From Roseihalotalea indica (GTDB taxonomy: Bacteria; Bacteroidota; Bacteroidia; Cytophagales; Cyclobacteriaceae), in contig NZ_JAINFL010000004.1 of the NCBI RefSeq assembly GCF_022458895.1, positions 868,001 through 932,000 on the forward strand: DNA of 64,000 bases, written 5' to 3'. Shown piece after piece: positions 1-8,047 of the stretch. Each line of letters begins with the position of its first letter. Within the stretch, counting starts at the first letter, position 1. Position numbers and translations under genes: made by a program. Under the pieces are notes generated by a model. It had not been told where the DNA came from, did not search any database, and saw only the letters and a program-made list of their open reading frames with translations.

Positions 1-445
1 TATAAAAAACAGCCCATGCCCGGTGTTGGTAGTTCCGCGCATCACAGAAGTATTTCAGCCTAAACAGGTTGCCTTTGCCACGGACCTGGAGGCAGTAGAG
101 GACATCCCTTTCTTACCTTTTCTTAAAAAGTTGGTTCTTGGATGGGAGGCTACGTTACAGGTCGTTCATGTACACTCTCATCCGGCTAAAATGAAGGTTA
201 CGGAAGCTGTAGAGGCCCTGGTTCTAGATCGTGTCTTTGAAAATATTCCTCATAGCTGCCACTTTCCCGAAGATGATGACCCCGCTCATGGCATTGCCAA
301 GTTTCTGCAAAGTCACGCAATAGATTTGCTCATTATGATACCCCGGCAACACAATGCGCTGGAAAGCATCTTTCATAAAAGTATTACCAAGTACATGTCG
401 TCGCACATATCAGTACCACTGCTTACGCTACCGGATAAAGCCTAA
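1..445 (+). CDS. universal stress protein, 5'-truncated
   Basis: The gene is cut by the window edge: the reading frame is open from base 2 with no believable start. The visible N-terminal residues (KNSPCPVLVVP) are the typical last strand of a UspA domain. They are followed by a second, diverged UspA-like domain of about 130 residues, so the full protein is probably a tandem two-domain Usp. The GTG at 23 lies inside that strand and is not a real start. The visible domain shows no clean ATP-binding G-x2-G-x9-G-S/T motif. It lies 62 bp upstream of a second Usp gene on the same strand, so the two are probably co-transcribed. UspA-family proteins are cytoplasmic stress or starvation factors; the exact role is unknown. 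Confidence 0.85.
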   Translation, partial: IKNSPCPVLVVPRITEVFQPKQVAFATDLEAVEDIPFLPFLKKLVLGWEATLQVVHVHSHPAKMKVTEAVEALVLDRVFENIPHSCHFPEDDDPAHGIAKFLQSHAIDLLIMIPRQHNALESIFHKSITKYMSSHISVPLLTLPDKA

Positions 446-507
446 CACTGATCATTCTGCAATACAACGACTTTAGCTTAATCTTATTAATTTCTAAAAA
501 ATCAATC

Positions 508-1341
508 ATGAAAACGATTCTGGTGCCTACTGATTTTTCCTTACAAGCCGAATACGCCCTTGACACAGCTCATCAGCTAGCACAACGGCTCGGAGCTTCT
601 ATTCACCTGGTATATGTTATGGAATACTCTCTGCCGGTGGCTAAAGTAGAAATGGTGCCCATCGAGTATTACGATAAAGCCAAAGAAGAAATCAGTCAGC
701 GACTACGACAACTTATAGAGAATAAAGGGCTTGCTGAACTTCCTGCCACGTATGAAGTACGCATAGGCAACCCCTATCGGAGTATTACCCAGGCTTTGCT
801 GGAAAAAGAAGTAGACTTGGTGGTAATGGGCTCTAAAGGTGCCAGTGGCATTGATGAAATTCTGATAGGCTCTAACGCAGAACGTATGGTACGTTTTGCT
901 TCCTGCCCGGTATTGATTATCAAAGATAAGACCGAACTGGCAGAGATAAAGAAGATTGTATACGCTACCGCCTTGCGAGATGAAGAAGGAGGTGTTCTGA
1001 AAGCCCTCAGCCAACTTCAACAGGCGTATCATGCCCATCTGCATCTGGTAAAAATCAATACCGTAAGTAATTTTATGGCTGACCCAACGGTCAGGTTACA
1101 ATTGCAGGAGCTGGCGAAAAAGCATGGGCTGGAAAATTATACAGTTCATACATTCAGTGACATCCGGGAACTGGAAGGCATCATTCATTTTGCGGATGAA
1201 GTGGGCGCTGACCTGATCGCTATGGCTACTCACGCCCGGCAGGGTATTATGCACCTGCTGGGTGGCAGTATTGCTGAAGACGTAGTGAATCATGCGAAAC
1301 ATCCAGTCTGGACAATGAGCCTGCACCCTCACACCGATTGA
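508..1341 (+). CDS. tandem universal stress protein (UspA family)
   Basis: This 277-residue cytoplasmic protein has two UspA domains. The first begins MKTILVPTDFS and ends in FASCPVLIIK. It carries an intact ATP-binding loop, GSKG-x9-GS (x9 = ASGIDEILI), so it should bind ATP. The second domain, from about residue 150, has the aligned segment MATHARQGIMHLLGGS, in which the first two loop glycines are alanines; this half is probably not a nucleotide binder. The start ATG at 508 follows an A/T-rich leader. The gene follows another Usp on the same strand and converges on the thioredoxin/persulfide dioxygenase genes. Usp pairs often accompany redox or low-oxygen regulons, but no operator for the local Crp/Fnr motif is visible here; its promoter is probably left of the window. 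Confidence 0.9.
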   Translation: MKTILVPTDFSLQAEYALDTAHQLAQRLGASIHLVYVMEYSLPVAKVEMVPIEYYDKAKEEISQRLRQLIENKGLAELPATYEVRIGNPYRSITQALLEKEVDLVVMGSKGASGIDEILIGSNAERMVRFASCPVLIIKDKTELAEIKKIVYATALRDEEGGVLKALSQLQQAYHAHLHLVKINTVSNFMADPTVRLQLQELAKKHGLENYTVHTFSDIRELEGIIHFADEVGADLIAMATHARQGIMHLLGGSIAEDVVNHAKHPVWTMSLHPHTD

Positions 1342-1484
1342 TTTTCTATTTCAGCCATACTTAGGCTCAGCTTTTTGACCAAACAACGTTTTGACTGTGA
1401 TCACTAGATAGCTACCGGGCTCATTAAAACAATCACATCAAATAATGGTGAGCGTGAGGAAGTTTACATTCTCACAGAAATTTT

Positions 1485-1793
1485 CTAGCTGCGGTAGGTA
1501 TCCAGCACTTTCAATAGCTCAGGCAGTGGGACGATGCCTGACTGACGCCATTTTGGTTTCCCCTGGTGAAACAGTATCAGGGTGGGCACGCCCTGCACCC
1601 GATACTGCGTTGCCAATGCAGGGTTTCGATCTACGTCAATTTTAACGACTTTCACCTCCCCTCCCACTTTTGCTTTCAGCTTGCTGAGGATGGGGGCCAT
1701 TGCCTTACAAGGCCCACACCACTCGGCGGAAAAGTCTACCAGAACCGGTGTAGCTCCGTTAATAAGGGTTGAGAATTTTCCTTGCTTTTTCAT
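1485..1793 (-). CDS. trxA: thioredoxin
   Basis: This 102-residue single-domain thioredoxin has the classical WCGPC active site (W25, C26, C29), the upstream VLVDFSAEWCG strand and the cis-proline segment GVPT. It has no signal peptide, so it is a cytoplasmic disulfide/persulfide reductant. It starts 8 bp downstream of the stop of the CstB-like persulfide dioxygenase on the same strand, so the two almost certainly share a transcript. In that context it plausibly reduces protein persulfides or polysulfides left on the rhodanese domains; this is inference. The length is normal for the family and the ATG start gives the expected N-terminus. The gene symbol rests on fold and motif only, because Bacteroidota usually carry several thioredoxins. 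Confidence 0.92.
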   Translation of the reverse strand: MKKQGKFSTLINGATPVLVDFSAEWCGPCKAMAPILSKLKAKVGGEVKVVKIDVDRNPALATQYRVQGVPTLILFHQGKPKWRQSGIVPLPELLKVLDTYRS

Positions 1794-1801
1794 AGCTGAA
1801 C

Positions 1802-3136
1802 TTATGATTGAAAGCTTTTCACATTTTCACCCAAATCATAAACCGTAGTTTCTGGTAAAGCGCCCTCCAGAATGCTGGAACCAGCTGCCGAACGATAACC
1901 ACCGGCACAATGTACTACGACGGGTTTATCCGTATCCACTTCAGAAGCTCGCTCAGGCAGCTCTGCCAGTGGAATATTTACGGCATTTTTAAATAGTAAG
2001 CTACCTTGTGCCTCAGAGGCATTGCGTACATCTACAATAGTATACGCTTCGGGGTGCTGGCGAAAATGCTCAATGTCTAGTTTTGCACTGGTTTCTTCCA
2101 ACTGATTTTGGGCAATAACACTTCCCTGCACCTGCTTTTCGTAACCAATCTTCGCTGTTCGCCGCAGAATACGATCTTGCTGTGCTTCATCTTCAACAAC
2201 CAGGTAAAACGGTTTTTCCGGAGTAATGAGTGCCCCCAGCCAGGTTTCAAACTTCTCACCTTCCTGAATATTGAAAGCTCCTTCTATATGTCCGTTTTTA
2301 AAAAGCTGCTGATCACGAACATCTACGATGATGGCCTCTTCAGGCAGTTCTTTTTCCGAAACCCGGACAACGCTCTGAATGCTTTCTTCAAATGCAGGTG
2401 CCCCTTCCCGGTTCATCTCAACATCATACGGAAAGTATTGAGGTACAAAGGGTTGATCGGCCAGAAGGGTTTCTACGAACTGCTCTTCGTCTGAAATTTG
2501 AAAAGCCCAATTCTCGTGCCTTTCTTTCCCGATGGTGCTGTAGGTTTCCGGCCCCATATTCTTACCACAAAGTGAACCGGCACCGTGAGCGGGGTATACC
2601 ATCACGCTATCGTCCATTTTCTTAAAGATCTTATGAATGGTGTGATACATCTGGTGAGCCAGTTCTTTACGTTTTGCTTTAAAGTGGCCGGCCCCTTCGC
2701 GCAGATCGGGTCGTCCTACATCGCCAACAAACAAGGAGTCTCCGGTATACACTGAGTGAGGTTGCCCTTCTTCGTCCAGTAGCAGGTAAGAATTATGATC
2801 GGGAGAATGGCCCGGGGTGAACAAGGCTCGCATTGTTACTTTGCCAATCTTCACTTCCTCACCATCATTCAGAGGCTGATGGGGATACGAAACACCCACA
2901 TCGCCATTTATATAAATGGTGGCACCATACTGCTCCTGAAATTCCCGGTGGCTGCTAATAAAGTCAGCATGGGGATGCGTTTCAAAAACCGCTACAATCT
3001 TGGCCTGATGGTCATGGGCAAAATCGAGGTATGGCTGCGGATCTCTTGCCGGATCTACCAACGCTACCTGCCCCTCGCTGACAATCGCGTATGAACCATG
3101 AGCAAGGGCTTTATCATAAAATTGTTTAACTTCCAT
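1802..3136 (-). CDS. CstB-like persulfide dioxygenase-rhodanese fusion
   Basis: This 444-residue protein has the three-part layout of Staphylococcus aureus CstB, with the same length. Residues 1-240 are a metallo-beta-lactamase-fold persulfide dioxygenase with HPHAD (H54, H56, D58), H109 in TPGHS and D132 in TGDS. The loop AHGAGSLCG carries C189, near the position where CstB has a persulfide-binding cysteine. About residues 265-345 are a rhodanese-like domain with no active-site cysteine. About 355-440 are a catalytic rhodanese with HCAGGYRS (C410). The family oxidises persulfides to sulfite and/or makes thiosulfate in the cytoplasm. It is followed by thioredoxin and preceded by a promoter with a perfect Crp/Fnr-type palindrome. 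No sulfide:quinone reductase gene is present in the window, so the persulfide donor must be made elsewhere. Confidence 0.9.
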   Translation of the reverse strand: MEVKQFYDKALAHGSYAIVSEGQVALVDPARDPQPYLDFAHDHQAKIVAVFETHPHADFISSHREFQEQYGATIYINGDVGVSYPHQPLNDGEEVKIGKVTMRALFTPGHSPDHNSYLLLDEEGQPHSVYTGDSLFVGDVGRPDLREGAGHFKAKRKELAHQMYHTIHKIFKKMDDSVMVYPAHGAGSLCGKNMGPETYSTIGKERHENWAFQISDEEQFVETLLADQPFVPQYFPYDVEMNREGAPAFEESIQSVVRVSEKELPEEAIIVDVRDQQLFKNGHIEGAFNIQEGEKFETWLGALITPEKPFYLVVEDEAQQDRILRRTAKIGYEKQVQGSVIAQNQLEETSAKLDIEHFRQHPEAYTIVDVRNASEAQGSLLFKNAVNIPLAELPERASEVDTDKPVVVHCAGGYRSAAGSSILEGALPETTVYDLGENVKSFQS

Positions 3137-3240
3137 TTTCTGTTTTTTTTAGTGAGTTAGCACTTACATTTTTTAAAAAACTCTCTTCAGTCATAATTAC
3201 AGAGCTTCTTATTTGTTGTAAGTTTGATGTTATCATCATT

Positions 3241-3286
3241 TAAATTTACGGGTTTCACTAGCCAATCGATGTAACTTATGTTACAT
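3241..3286 (-). promoter_or_regulatory. Crp/Fnr-type operator and -7 box of the cstB-trx unit
   Basis: On the minus strand, the inverted repeat ATGTAACttatGTTACAT (3269-3286) has perfect 7-bp arms. Twenty base pairs further downstream is TAAATTTA (3241-3248), matching the Bacteroidota -7 consensus TAnnTTTG at all fixed bases but the last. The operator centre would sit near -41.5, the class II activator position. The inferred transcript start near 3237 leaves a leader of about 100 nt before the CstB-like gene. The same operator-to-box spacing recurs at three other promoters in this region. Confidence 0.75.
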
Positions 3287-3301
3287 AGCGAACCATCATG
3301 C

Positions 3302-3724
3302 TTAATGAGGAAGCTTTTTCCGAAGGAGGCCGTAACTATAGGTTCCCAGTAGAGCTGCCCCTACTACGATCAGCATCACTTCCACCCCATAGCCTATCAG
3401 GATAAACATAGGTCCCGGACAGGCGCCTGTGAGAGCCCACCCCAGTCCAAAGATAATTCCACCAATCAGATAACGCGGAATGCTAAACTGCTTTGGATTG
3501 ATCACAATAGGGTTACCGTCTATAGATTTTACTTTAAATCGCTTAATAATTTGCGTAGCGATGATGCCCAGCACCACCGCTGAGCCAATTACGCCGTACA
3601 TATGAAAAGATTGAAACTTGAACATTTCGTAAATCCGGTACCAGGAAATCACTTCGGCTTTTGCCAGCGTAATACCAAATACTACTCCCACCATCAGATA
3701 TTTAATAAATTTCATGATCATCAA
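3302..3724 (-). CDS. YeeE/YedE-family sulfur transporter, C-terminal half
   Basis: This 140-residue membrane protein has about four hydrophobic segments. The hallmark GACPGP motif (C102) belongs to the C-terminal half of YeeE/YedE transporters. In the full-length thiosulfate transporter TsuA, cysteines in equivalent conserved motifs are needed for uptake. Here the transporter is split: this half lies 3 bp after the stop of the 191-residue partner carrying the other cysteine motif, so the two are co-translated and probably assemble together. The likely cargo is thiosulfate or another reduced sulfur species at the inner membrane. Import is the known direction for TsuA; the direction in this cluster is not shown. 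It may start at M1, M2 or M4 (MKFIKYLMVG), which makes little difference. Confidence 0.85.
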   Translation of the reverse strand: MMIMKFIKYLMVGVVFGITLAKAEVISWYRIYEMFKFQSFHMYGVIGSAVVLGIIATQIIKRFKVKSIDGNPIVINPKQFSIPRYLIGGIIFGLGWALTGACPGPMFILIGYGVEVMLIVVGAALLGTYSYGLLRKKLPH

Positions 3725-3727
3725 TTG

Positions 3728-4303
3728 TTAAAGAGTCAATAAAAATGGCAGCACCCAATGCGTTACTGTTAATCCGCCAATAAAAAAGCCAATAACCGCA
3801 ATCAGTGAGGGAAGTTGCAGGTCGCTCAGGCCGCTGATACCATGCCCGGAGGTACACCCACCGGCATAACGGCTACCAAAGCCTACCAAGAAACCTCCTA
3901 CTATTAGCATTACAAAGCCTTTGACCGTAAGCAGCGATTCCAGAGAAAAAAGTTGCTCAGGCACCAGGGTGCTACCCGGGATTTCAATACCTAGCTTTTG
4001 CAGGTCAGCCACAGTAGCTGCCGAAATACCAACTCCCTGGGTAGGTGTAAGATACTGATGAGCAATAAAGCCGCCCAGCACCAACCCCGCTACAAATACC
4101 AGATTCCAAATCTGCGTTTTCCAGTTAAAATCAAAAAACTCACAATTTTTCCCGGCACCTGATACAGAACACATCGTTCTAAGGTTGGCCGAAACCCCAA
4201 AATTCTTTCCGAATAGCAGCAAAGCTACCATTACGAACGTGATCAGTGGACCAGCCACATACCACGGCCAGGGCTGGCTTATAAAATCAATTATTGTTGT
4301 CAT
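3728..4303 (-). CDS. YeeE/YedE-family sulfur transporter, N-terminal half
   Basis: This 191-residue inner-membrane protein has about five hydrophobic segments and the family motif YAGGCTSGHG (C150). It pairs with the 140-residue downstream protein carrying GACPGP. Together they equal one full-length YeeE/TsuA transporter divided in two, a layout known in many bacteria that also carry persulfide dioxygenases. Two extra cysteines (C45 and C54, in CSVSGAGKNC) lie just before the second hydrophobic segment. It is first gene of a two-gene unit with its own promoter, where a perfect 14-bp palindrome is followed by a perfect -7 box. The expected role is thiosulfate or reduced-sulfur transport linked to the CstB-like enzyme. 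Confidence 0.88.
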   Translation of the reverse strand: MTTIIDFISQPWPWYVAGPLITFVMVALLLFGKNFGVSANLRTMCSVSGAGKNCEFFDFNWKTQIWNLVFVAGLVLGGFIAHQYLTPTQGVGISAATVADLQKLGIEIPGSTLVPEQLFSLESLLTVKGFVMLIVGGFLVGFGSRYAGGCTSGHGISGLSDLQLPSLIAVIGFFIGGLTVTHWVLPFLLTL

Positions 4304-4340
4304 TACTATTTAATCTTTTCTTTATAAATCAAGTTACGTT

Positions 4341-4386
4341 CAAAAGTACGATAGCTACTTTGCCTCTGGCGTAACAATTGTTACAA
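4341..4386 (-). promoter_or_regulatory. Crp/Fnr-type operator and -7 box of the YeeE pair
   Basis: The core is GTAACAATTGTTAC (4371-4384), a perfect 14-bp palindrome; in the 18-bp register used at the other sites (4369-4386) only the outermost two bases differ. On the minus strand, TACTTTTG (4341-4348) is a perfect TAnnTTTG -7 box. Exactly 20 bp separate it from the 18-bp operator, the same as at the other three sites. The inferred transcript start is near 4337, about 33 nt before the ATG at 4303. Confidence 0.8.
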
Positions 4387-4595
4387 ACAATTAATCTCAC
4401 AGGCTATAACATACCCAGCGTATTTACTTAAGTATAAAACTTCAGTTAAAATTTAATGTACCACTAAACTCCCTTTTCACTTATAATCAGGCATAACCTA
4501 AGTCTCAGGTCTGATCAAGTAGACAAAAAGACTTGCAATATTTAAGATAAAATATATACCCAGAATACTGTCACACTAATTTATTCAACTCTTCT

Positions 4596-6344
4596 TTATC
4601 TCTCTGTTTTCAACTGGCTGGCTTTCAGATTTGACTGAAGGGCATATTCCCGGTAATTCCCTGCTTCATGGGTATTGGCATAGCGTACGGCTTCTTCCAG
4701 ATCAAAAAAGATATTTTCCTTTCCTAGAATATCTATCAGGCCAGTCCGGTGTAAAGTATCCCTCACTGGGCCGATCAGATCGCACAGAATAAGGCTGATT
4801 TGTTTCTCATGCAAATACTCCATCAGCTCTTTCATGCCCATCGTAGCCGTTGCATCCAAATGACTAATCGGTGCTGCATCCAGAATAACCGTATCTATTT
4901 TCCCCTCCGCTGCCTGTACGGCATTCTCCACATACTCTTTAAAGTACTGAATGTTGATAAAGGTCAGAGGCGCATCTACTCGCAGGATTAAAAGATTATC
5001 CCATACTTCCAGATTATCAAAGCGAGTTACATTTCTAAATTCGTGATACCCCTTTACCCGCCCTAAACGAGCGATATGCGGATAAGCGGCGCGGTAAAGC
5101 AACACCATAATAGATAACACAATGCCGGTGACAATACCAGGAACCATACTGAAACTCAGTGTGACTACAAAAGTCGCTAACAGCAGCAAGAAATCTACCT
5201 TACTATCCTTCCACAACTGTCGGGCATAGGCCCAGTCTATTAGACCAACTACGGCCACCATGATCACCGACGCCAGGATTGCCTGCGGCAGATAATAAAA
5301 CAGTGGAGTTAAGAAAATCAGTGTAAGTGCTACTAAGCCTGCACTCATTACGGAAGCTAGTGGCGTATTGGCACCAGCCTGATAATTGACTGCTGAACGG
5401 GAGAAGCCGCCAGTTACCGGATACGATTGAAACAGAGAACCTACCACATTGGCCACACCTAAGGCAATAAGCTCTTGGTTAGGTAATACTTTATAGTCTC
5501 TCTTCTTGGCTTCAATAGCCTTTGCAACCGAAAAAGCCTCCATAAAAGCTACCACTGAGATGGTCAGAGCCAGCGGAACCAACTCACCTAACTGGCCTAG
5601 TGAAAAAGAGGGTAATTGAAAAGCAGGCAACCCGTCGGGTATGGTTTTAACGATGCTGACTCCCGCCTGATCAAGGCGAGTGAAATAAACCAGGGCAGTC
5701 CCGATAACTACGGCCAATAAAGCACCCGGAATACTAGGATGAATCTTTTTCACTCCCTTAATAATGAGAATGCCCCCCACTCCAATTACCAGCGTGAGCC
5801 AATGAGTTTTGTCTAACTGCTGCAGGGCACTCCATAAAATCTCATAGACTTTATTGCTCTTGACCAACTCTATTCCTAGTAAATACTTTAACTGATTAAG
5901 GCCAATAATCAGAGCGGCTGCGGAGGTAAACCCACTAATAACGGGTTTTGACAGCAAGTTGGTGATAAACCCGAGCCGGAGCACGCCCAACAACAGTTGA
6001 AATGCTCCCATAAAAAACGCTAGTAAAATAGCAAAGCCTATGTAGGCATCGGTACCTTCAGTAGCCAGCACTGATACCCCCGCGGCAACCAGCAGCGAGT
6101 CCATCGCCACCGGCGCGACCGACAACTGTCGGGACGTCCCAAAAATTGCGTAAATAAGCTGAGGAACAATGGATGCATACAGTCCGTAGACCGGGGGTAA
6201 CCCGGCAATTAAGGCATAGGCCATCCCCTGAGGGATCAGCATAATACCCACCGTAATTCCAGCAAAAGCATCGCCTCTGAAATATTCCTTTTTATAGTGA
6301 GGAAGCCACGTAGCTACCGGTAACACATTCTTTAGTATTCGCAT
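4596..6344 (-). CDS. SulP-family anion transporter with STAS domain
   Basis: This 582-residue protein has the full SulP/SLC26 layout. An N-terminal membrane domain of about 410 residues contains the signature PPVYGLYASIVP and many glycine-rich helices. A cytoplasmic STAS domain follows at about 435-560, with the conserved DAAPISHLDATATMG segment. Relatives carry sulfate, bicarbonate or other anions, often by proton symport or exchange. In this cluster the likely role is handling sulfate or sulfite made from persulfide oxidation, but import versus export cannot be told from sequence. Length and start (MRILKNVLPVATWLP) are normal. It has its own promoter with the shared Crp/Fnr-type operator, and lies between the YeeE pair and the regulator gene. 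Confidence 0.92.
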   Translation of the reverse strand: MRILKNVLPVATWLPHYKKEYFRGDAFAGITVGIMLIPQGMAYALIAGLPPVYGLYASIVPQLIYAIFGTSRQLSVAPVAMDSLLVAAGVSVLATEGTDAYIGFAILLAFFMGAFQLLLGVLRLGFITNLLSKPVISGFTSAAALIIGLNQLKYLLGIELVKSNKVYEILWSALQQLDKTHWLTLVIGVGGILIIKGVKKIHPSIPGALLAVVIGTALVYFTRLDQAGVSIVKTIPDGLPAFQLPSFSLGQLGELVPLALTISVVAFMEAFSVAKAIEAKKRDYKVLPNQELIALGVANVVGSLFQSYPVTGGFSRSAVNYQAGANTPLASVMSAGLVALTLIFLTPLFYYLPQAILASVIMVAVVGLIDWAYARQLWKDSKVDFLLLLATFVVTLSFSMVPGIVTGIVLSIMVLLYRAAYPHIARLGRVKGYHEFRNVTRFDNLEVWDNLLILRVDAPLTFINIQYFKEYVENAVQAAEGKIDTVILDAAPISHLDATATMGMKELMEYLHEKQISLILCDLIGPVRDTLHRTGLIDILGKENIFFDLEEAVRYANTHEAGNYREYALQSNLKASQLKTER

Positions 6345-6367
6345 AGATAACTTCTTTTTTAGAACAG

Positions 6368-6413
6368 CAAAGGTATTTCATAGAGAAGTTCGCCGATGTA
6401 ACTTTGGTCACAT
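6368..6413 (-). promoter_or_regulatory. Crp/Fnr-type operator and -7 box of the SulP gene
   Basis: The minus-strand promoter has the inverted repeat ATGTGACcaaaGTTACAT (read on the plus strand as ATGTAACtttgGTCACAT, 6396-6413), with one mismatch between arms. After exactly 20 bp comes TACCTTTG (6368-6375), a perfect TAnnTTTG box. The inferred start of transcription near 6364 lies about 20 nt before the ATG of the SulP gene. Confidence 0.78.
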
Positions 6414-6418
6414 AACCA

Positions 6419-7048
6419 TCAGAGCACCTCTATGCGATTGCGATACTGCTCTATTTTCTGTTCTTTTTCCAACTTCTTTAAAAGGCGGGAGATGACCACG
6501 CGTGAAGTATTCAGCTCATTGGCAATCTGCTCGTGAGTTTTATGAATCTCATATGACCCTGAGGCCTGTTTTTTATCTAACAGGTACTTATAGAGGCGCT
6601 CATCCATCCTCAGAAAAACTACACTATCAATAGTATTCAGAAGCTCATCGAAACGGGTTTGATATGAATCAAAGACAAATTTTCTAAAAGAAGGATATTT
6701 GACCATCCAGGTATCCAGATAATTCAGCGGAATCATCCACAGGGTAGAATCTTCTTCGGCAAGGACATGAAAAGCTGTTTTTTTGTTTTGTAAACAGCAG
6801 GTAATAGACATGGCGCAGGTTTCTCCGCCTTCCAGAAAATAGAGAAAAACCTCATTGCCGTTTTTATCCTGGCGCATTACTTTCAGCAACCCTTCCAGCA
6901 CAATGGGCATCTCACGTCCTTCACTTCCAGGGCTAATGACTACCCCTCCGGCTTTTACTTTTTTTAAACGGCCCACCGCCAGAATTTCTTCTACTAGTTT
7001 AGGCTCAAGGTGGGAATTAGCAATTACTTTGTTTACAAGTTCTTCCAT
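6419..7048 (-). CDS. Crp/Fnr-family transcriptional regulator
   Basis: This 209-residue regulator has an N-terminal cyclic-nucleotide-binding-fold domain (about 10-125), a long dimer helix and a C-terminal winged helix whose HTH reads THEQIANELNTSRVVISRLL. It lacks the N-terminal cysteine cluster of Fnr that holds an Fe-S centre. It does carry three cysteines in one short stretch, GETCAMSITCCL (C78, C84, C85), which could act as a thiol or persulfide sensor; that is inference. It lies 53 bp downstream of the hydroxylase-family gene and 74 bp upstream of the SulP start. No separate promoter is evident, so it is probably transcribed from the operator-bearing promoter near 8050-8093, which would make it autoregulated. 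It is the obvious candidate to bind the four ATGTAAC-N4-GTTACAT sites here. Confidence 0.92.
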   Translation of the reverse strand: MEELVNKVIANSHLEPKLVEEILAVGRLKKVKAGGVVISPGSEGREMPIVLEGLLKVMRQDKNGNEVFLYFLEGGETCAMSITCCLQNKKTAFHVLAEEDSTLWMIPLNYLDTWMVKYPSFRKFVFDSYQTRFDELLNTIDSVVFLRMDERLYKYLLDKKQASGSYEIHKTHEQIANELNTSRVVISRLLKKLEKEQKIEQYRNRIEVL

Positions 7049-7101
7049 ATACTAATGTATCATCTTGCCAGGTTGATTCCTATTTGCAAACTATTCTACT
7101 T

Positions 7102-8034
7102 TTAGGGTTTTACTGCATATTTCTTCTGTTGCGGCTCTGCAACGCTGGTTTCAGATTGTTTACTGGAACTAAATCCGTAAGTACTCTGCCCAATAAAACC
7201 ATCGGGAAACTTCTCTACTCCGGGAAAACCCAGCTTTATATCCCGCCCATCGTAGGGCATATAATCGGTGTGAAACAGATAATCCCACAAGCTGAGCGTA
7301 ATACCAAAATTAACACCCTGCCTCATGCCTTTGGGCAGATTATAAGCATGATGCCAAATATGCATTTGCGGATTGTTGAAAATGTACTTCAAAAACCCCA
7401 GGTTGATCCTGATATTGGAATGGTTGAAATGCCCAACCGCCAAAGTAAATATGTGGATAACAAAGAAGTCTCGCAGACCAATACCAATAAGGGCCAACGG
7501 CAAATACTCCAAGGTGCGATACACAATGGTTTCCATCCAATGGTAGCGAAGGTGAGCGGCAAATCCCATCTGCGCTACCGAATGGTGTACTTTATGAAAC
7601 TCCCACAAACGAGGGTGAGCGTGCAGCAAACGGTGAGTCCACCACTGCACAAAATCTCGCACCACAAATCCGAGCAGCAAATGTGCCCATACTGGCCAAC
7701 TCATTACCTCAAAGGCCAGCAAATTGCTAATTCCTACGTGATTTAAAAGATCAGTAAAGAAGTAGACAACTATATTAGATGCGGCATTATAGATGATCAG
7801 TGAGAAAAGGAAGAAGTTGAAGAACATATAAAAGAAATCCAGCCAGAAATCTTTCCGAAACCGGGGCTGATTTCTTCTCCAGGGTTTGAGCAGTTCTAAC
7901 CCAAAGAAAAAAGCAGATACTCCAATCAACCAGTAGAAGTAGTTGTGCCAGGATGGGTGGGTGATTTCATGCCAGAGGTAATTCGCATATCCCTGATACC
8001 CTTCACTCAGTATAGACAGTACTTTTTCCATCAT
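7102..8034 (-). CDS. fatty acid hydroxylase / sterol desaturase family membrane protein
   Basis: This integral membrane di-iron protein of about 310 residues has the family's histidine clusters HRLLH, HKVHH and HIWHH, plus a further HFNH, and about four hydrophobic helices. Family members hydroxylate or desaturate lipids, sterols or ether lipids, or cleave alkyl-glycerol ethers; the substrate cannot be named. The open frame extends upstream to an ATG at 8064, but the inferred promoter would start transcription near 8043. ATG 8034 or 8031 (MMEKVLSIL) therefore fits better. It shares the sulfur-gene operator and probably forms an operon with the downstream Crp/Fnr gene. Its presence in a persulfide/thiosulfate regulon is unexplained and may reflect membrane adaptation. 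Confidence 0.85.
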   Translation of the reverse strand: MMEKVLSILSEGYQGYANYLWHEITHPSWHNYFYWLIGVSAFFFGLELLKPWRRNQPRFRKDFWLDFFYMFFNFFLFSLIIYNAASNIVVYFFTDLLNHVGISNLLAFEVMSWPVWAHLLLGFVVRDFVQWWTHRLLHAHPRLWEFHKVHHSVAQMGFAAHLRYHWMETIVYRTLEYLPLALIGIGLRDFFVIHIFTLAVGHFNHSNIRINLGFLKYIFNNPQMHIWHHAYNLPKGMRQGVNFGITLSLWDYLFHTDYMPYDGRDIKLGFPGVEKFPDGFIGQSTYGFSSSKQSETSVAEPQQKKYAVKP

Positions 8035-8047
8035 TAGTGCTTTTATG

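Noticed and set aside
1394..1407. TGTGATCACTA near the Usp/thioredoxin junction as a Crp site
   Set aside because: It is between two convergent stops, has only a GTGATCAC core and does not match the local operator.
7084..7746. 220-residue plus-strand open frame
   Set aside because: It is antisense to the hydroxylase gene, whose histidine motifs are intact; the frame shows no family features.
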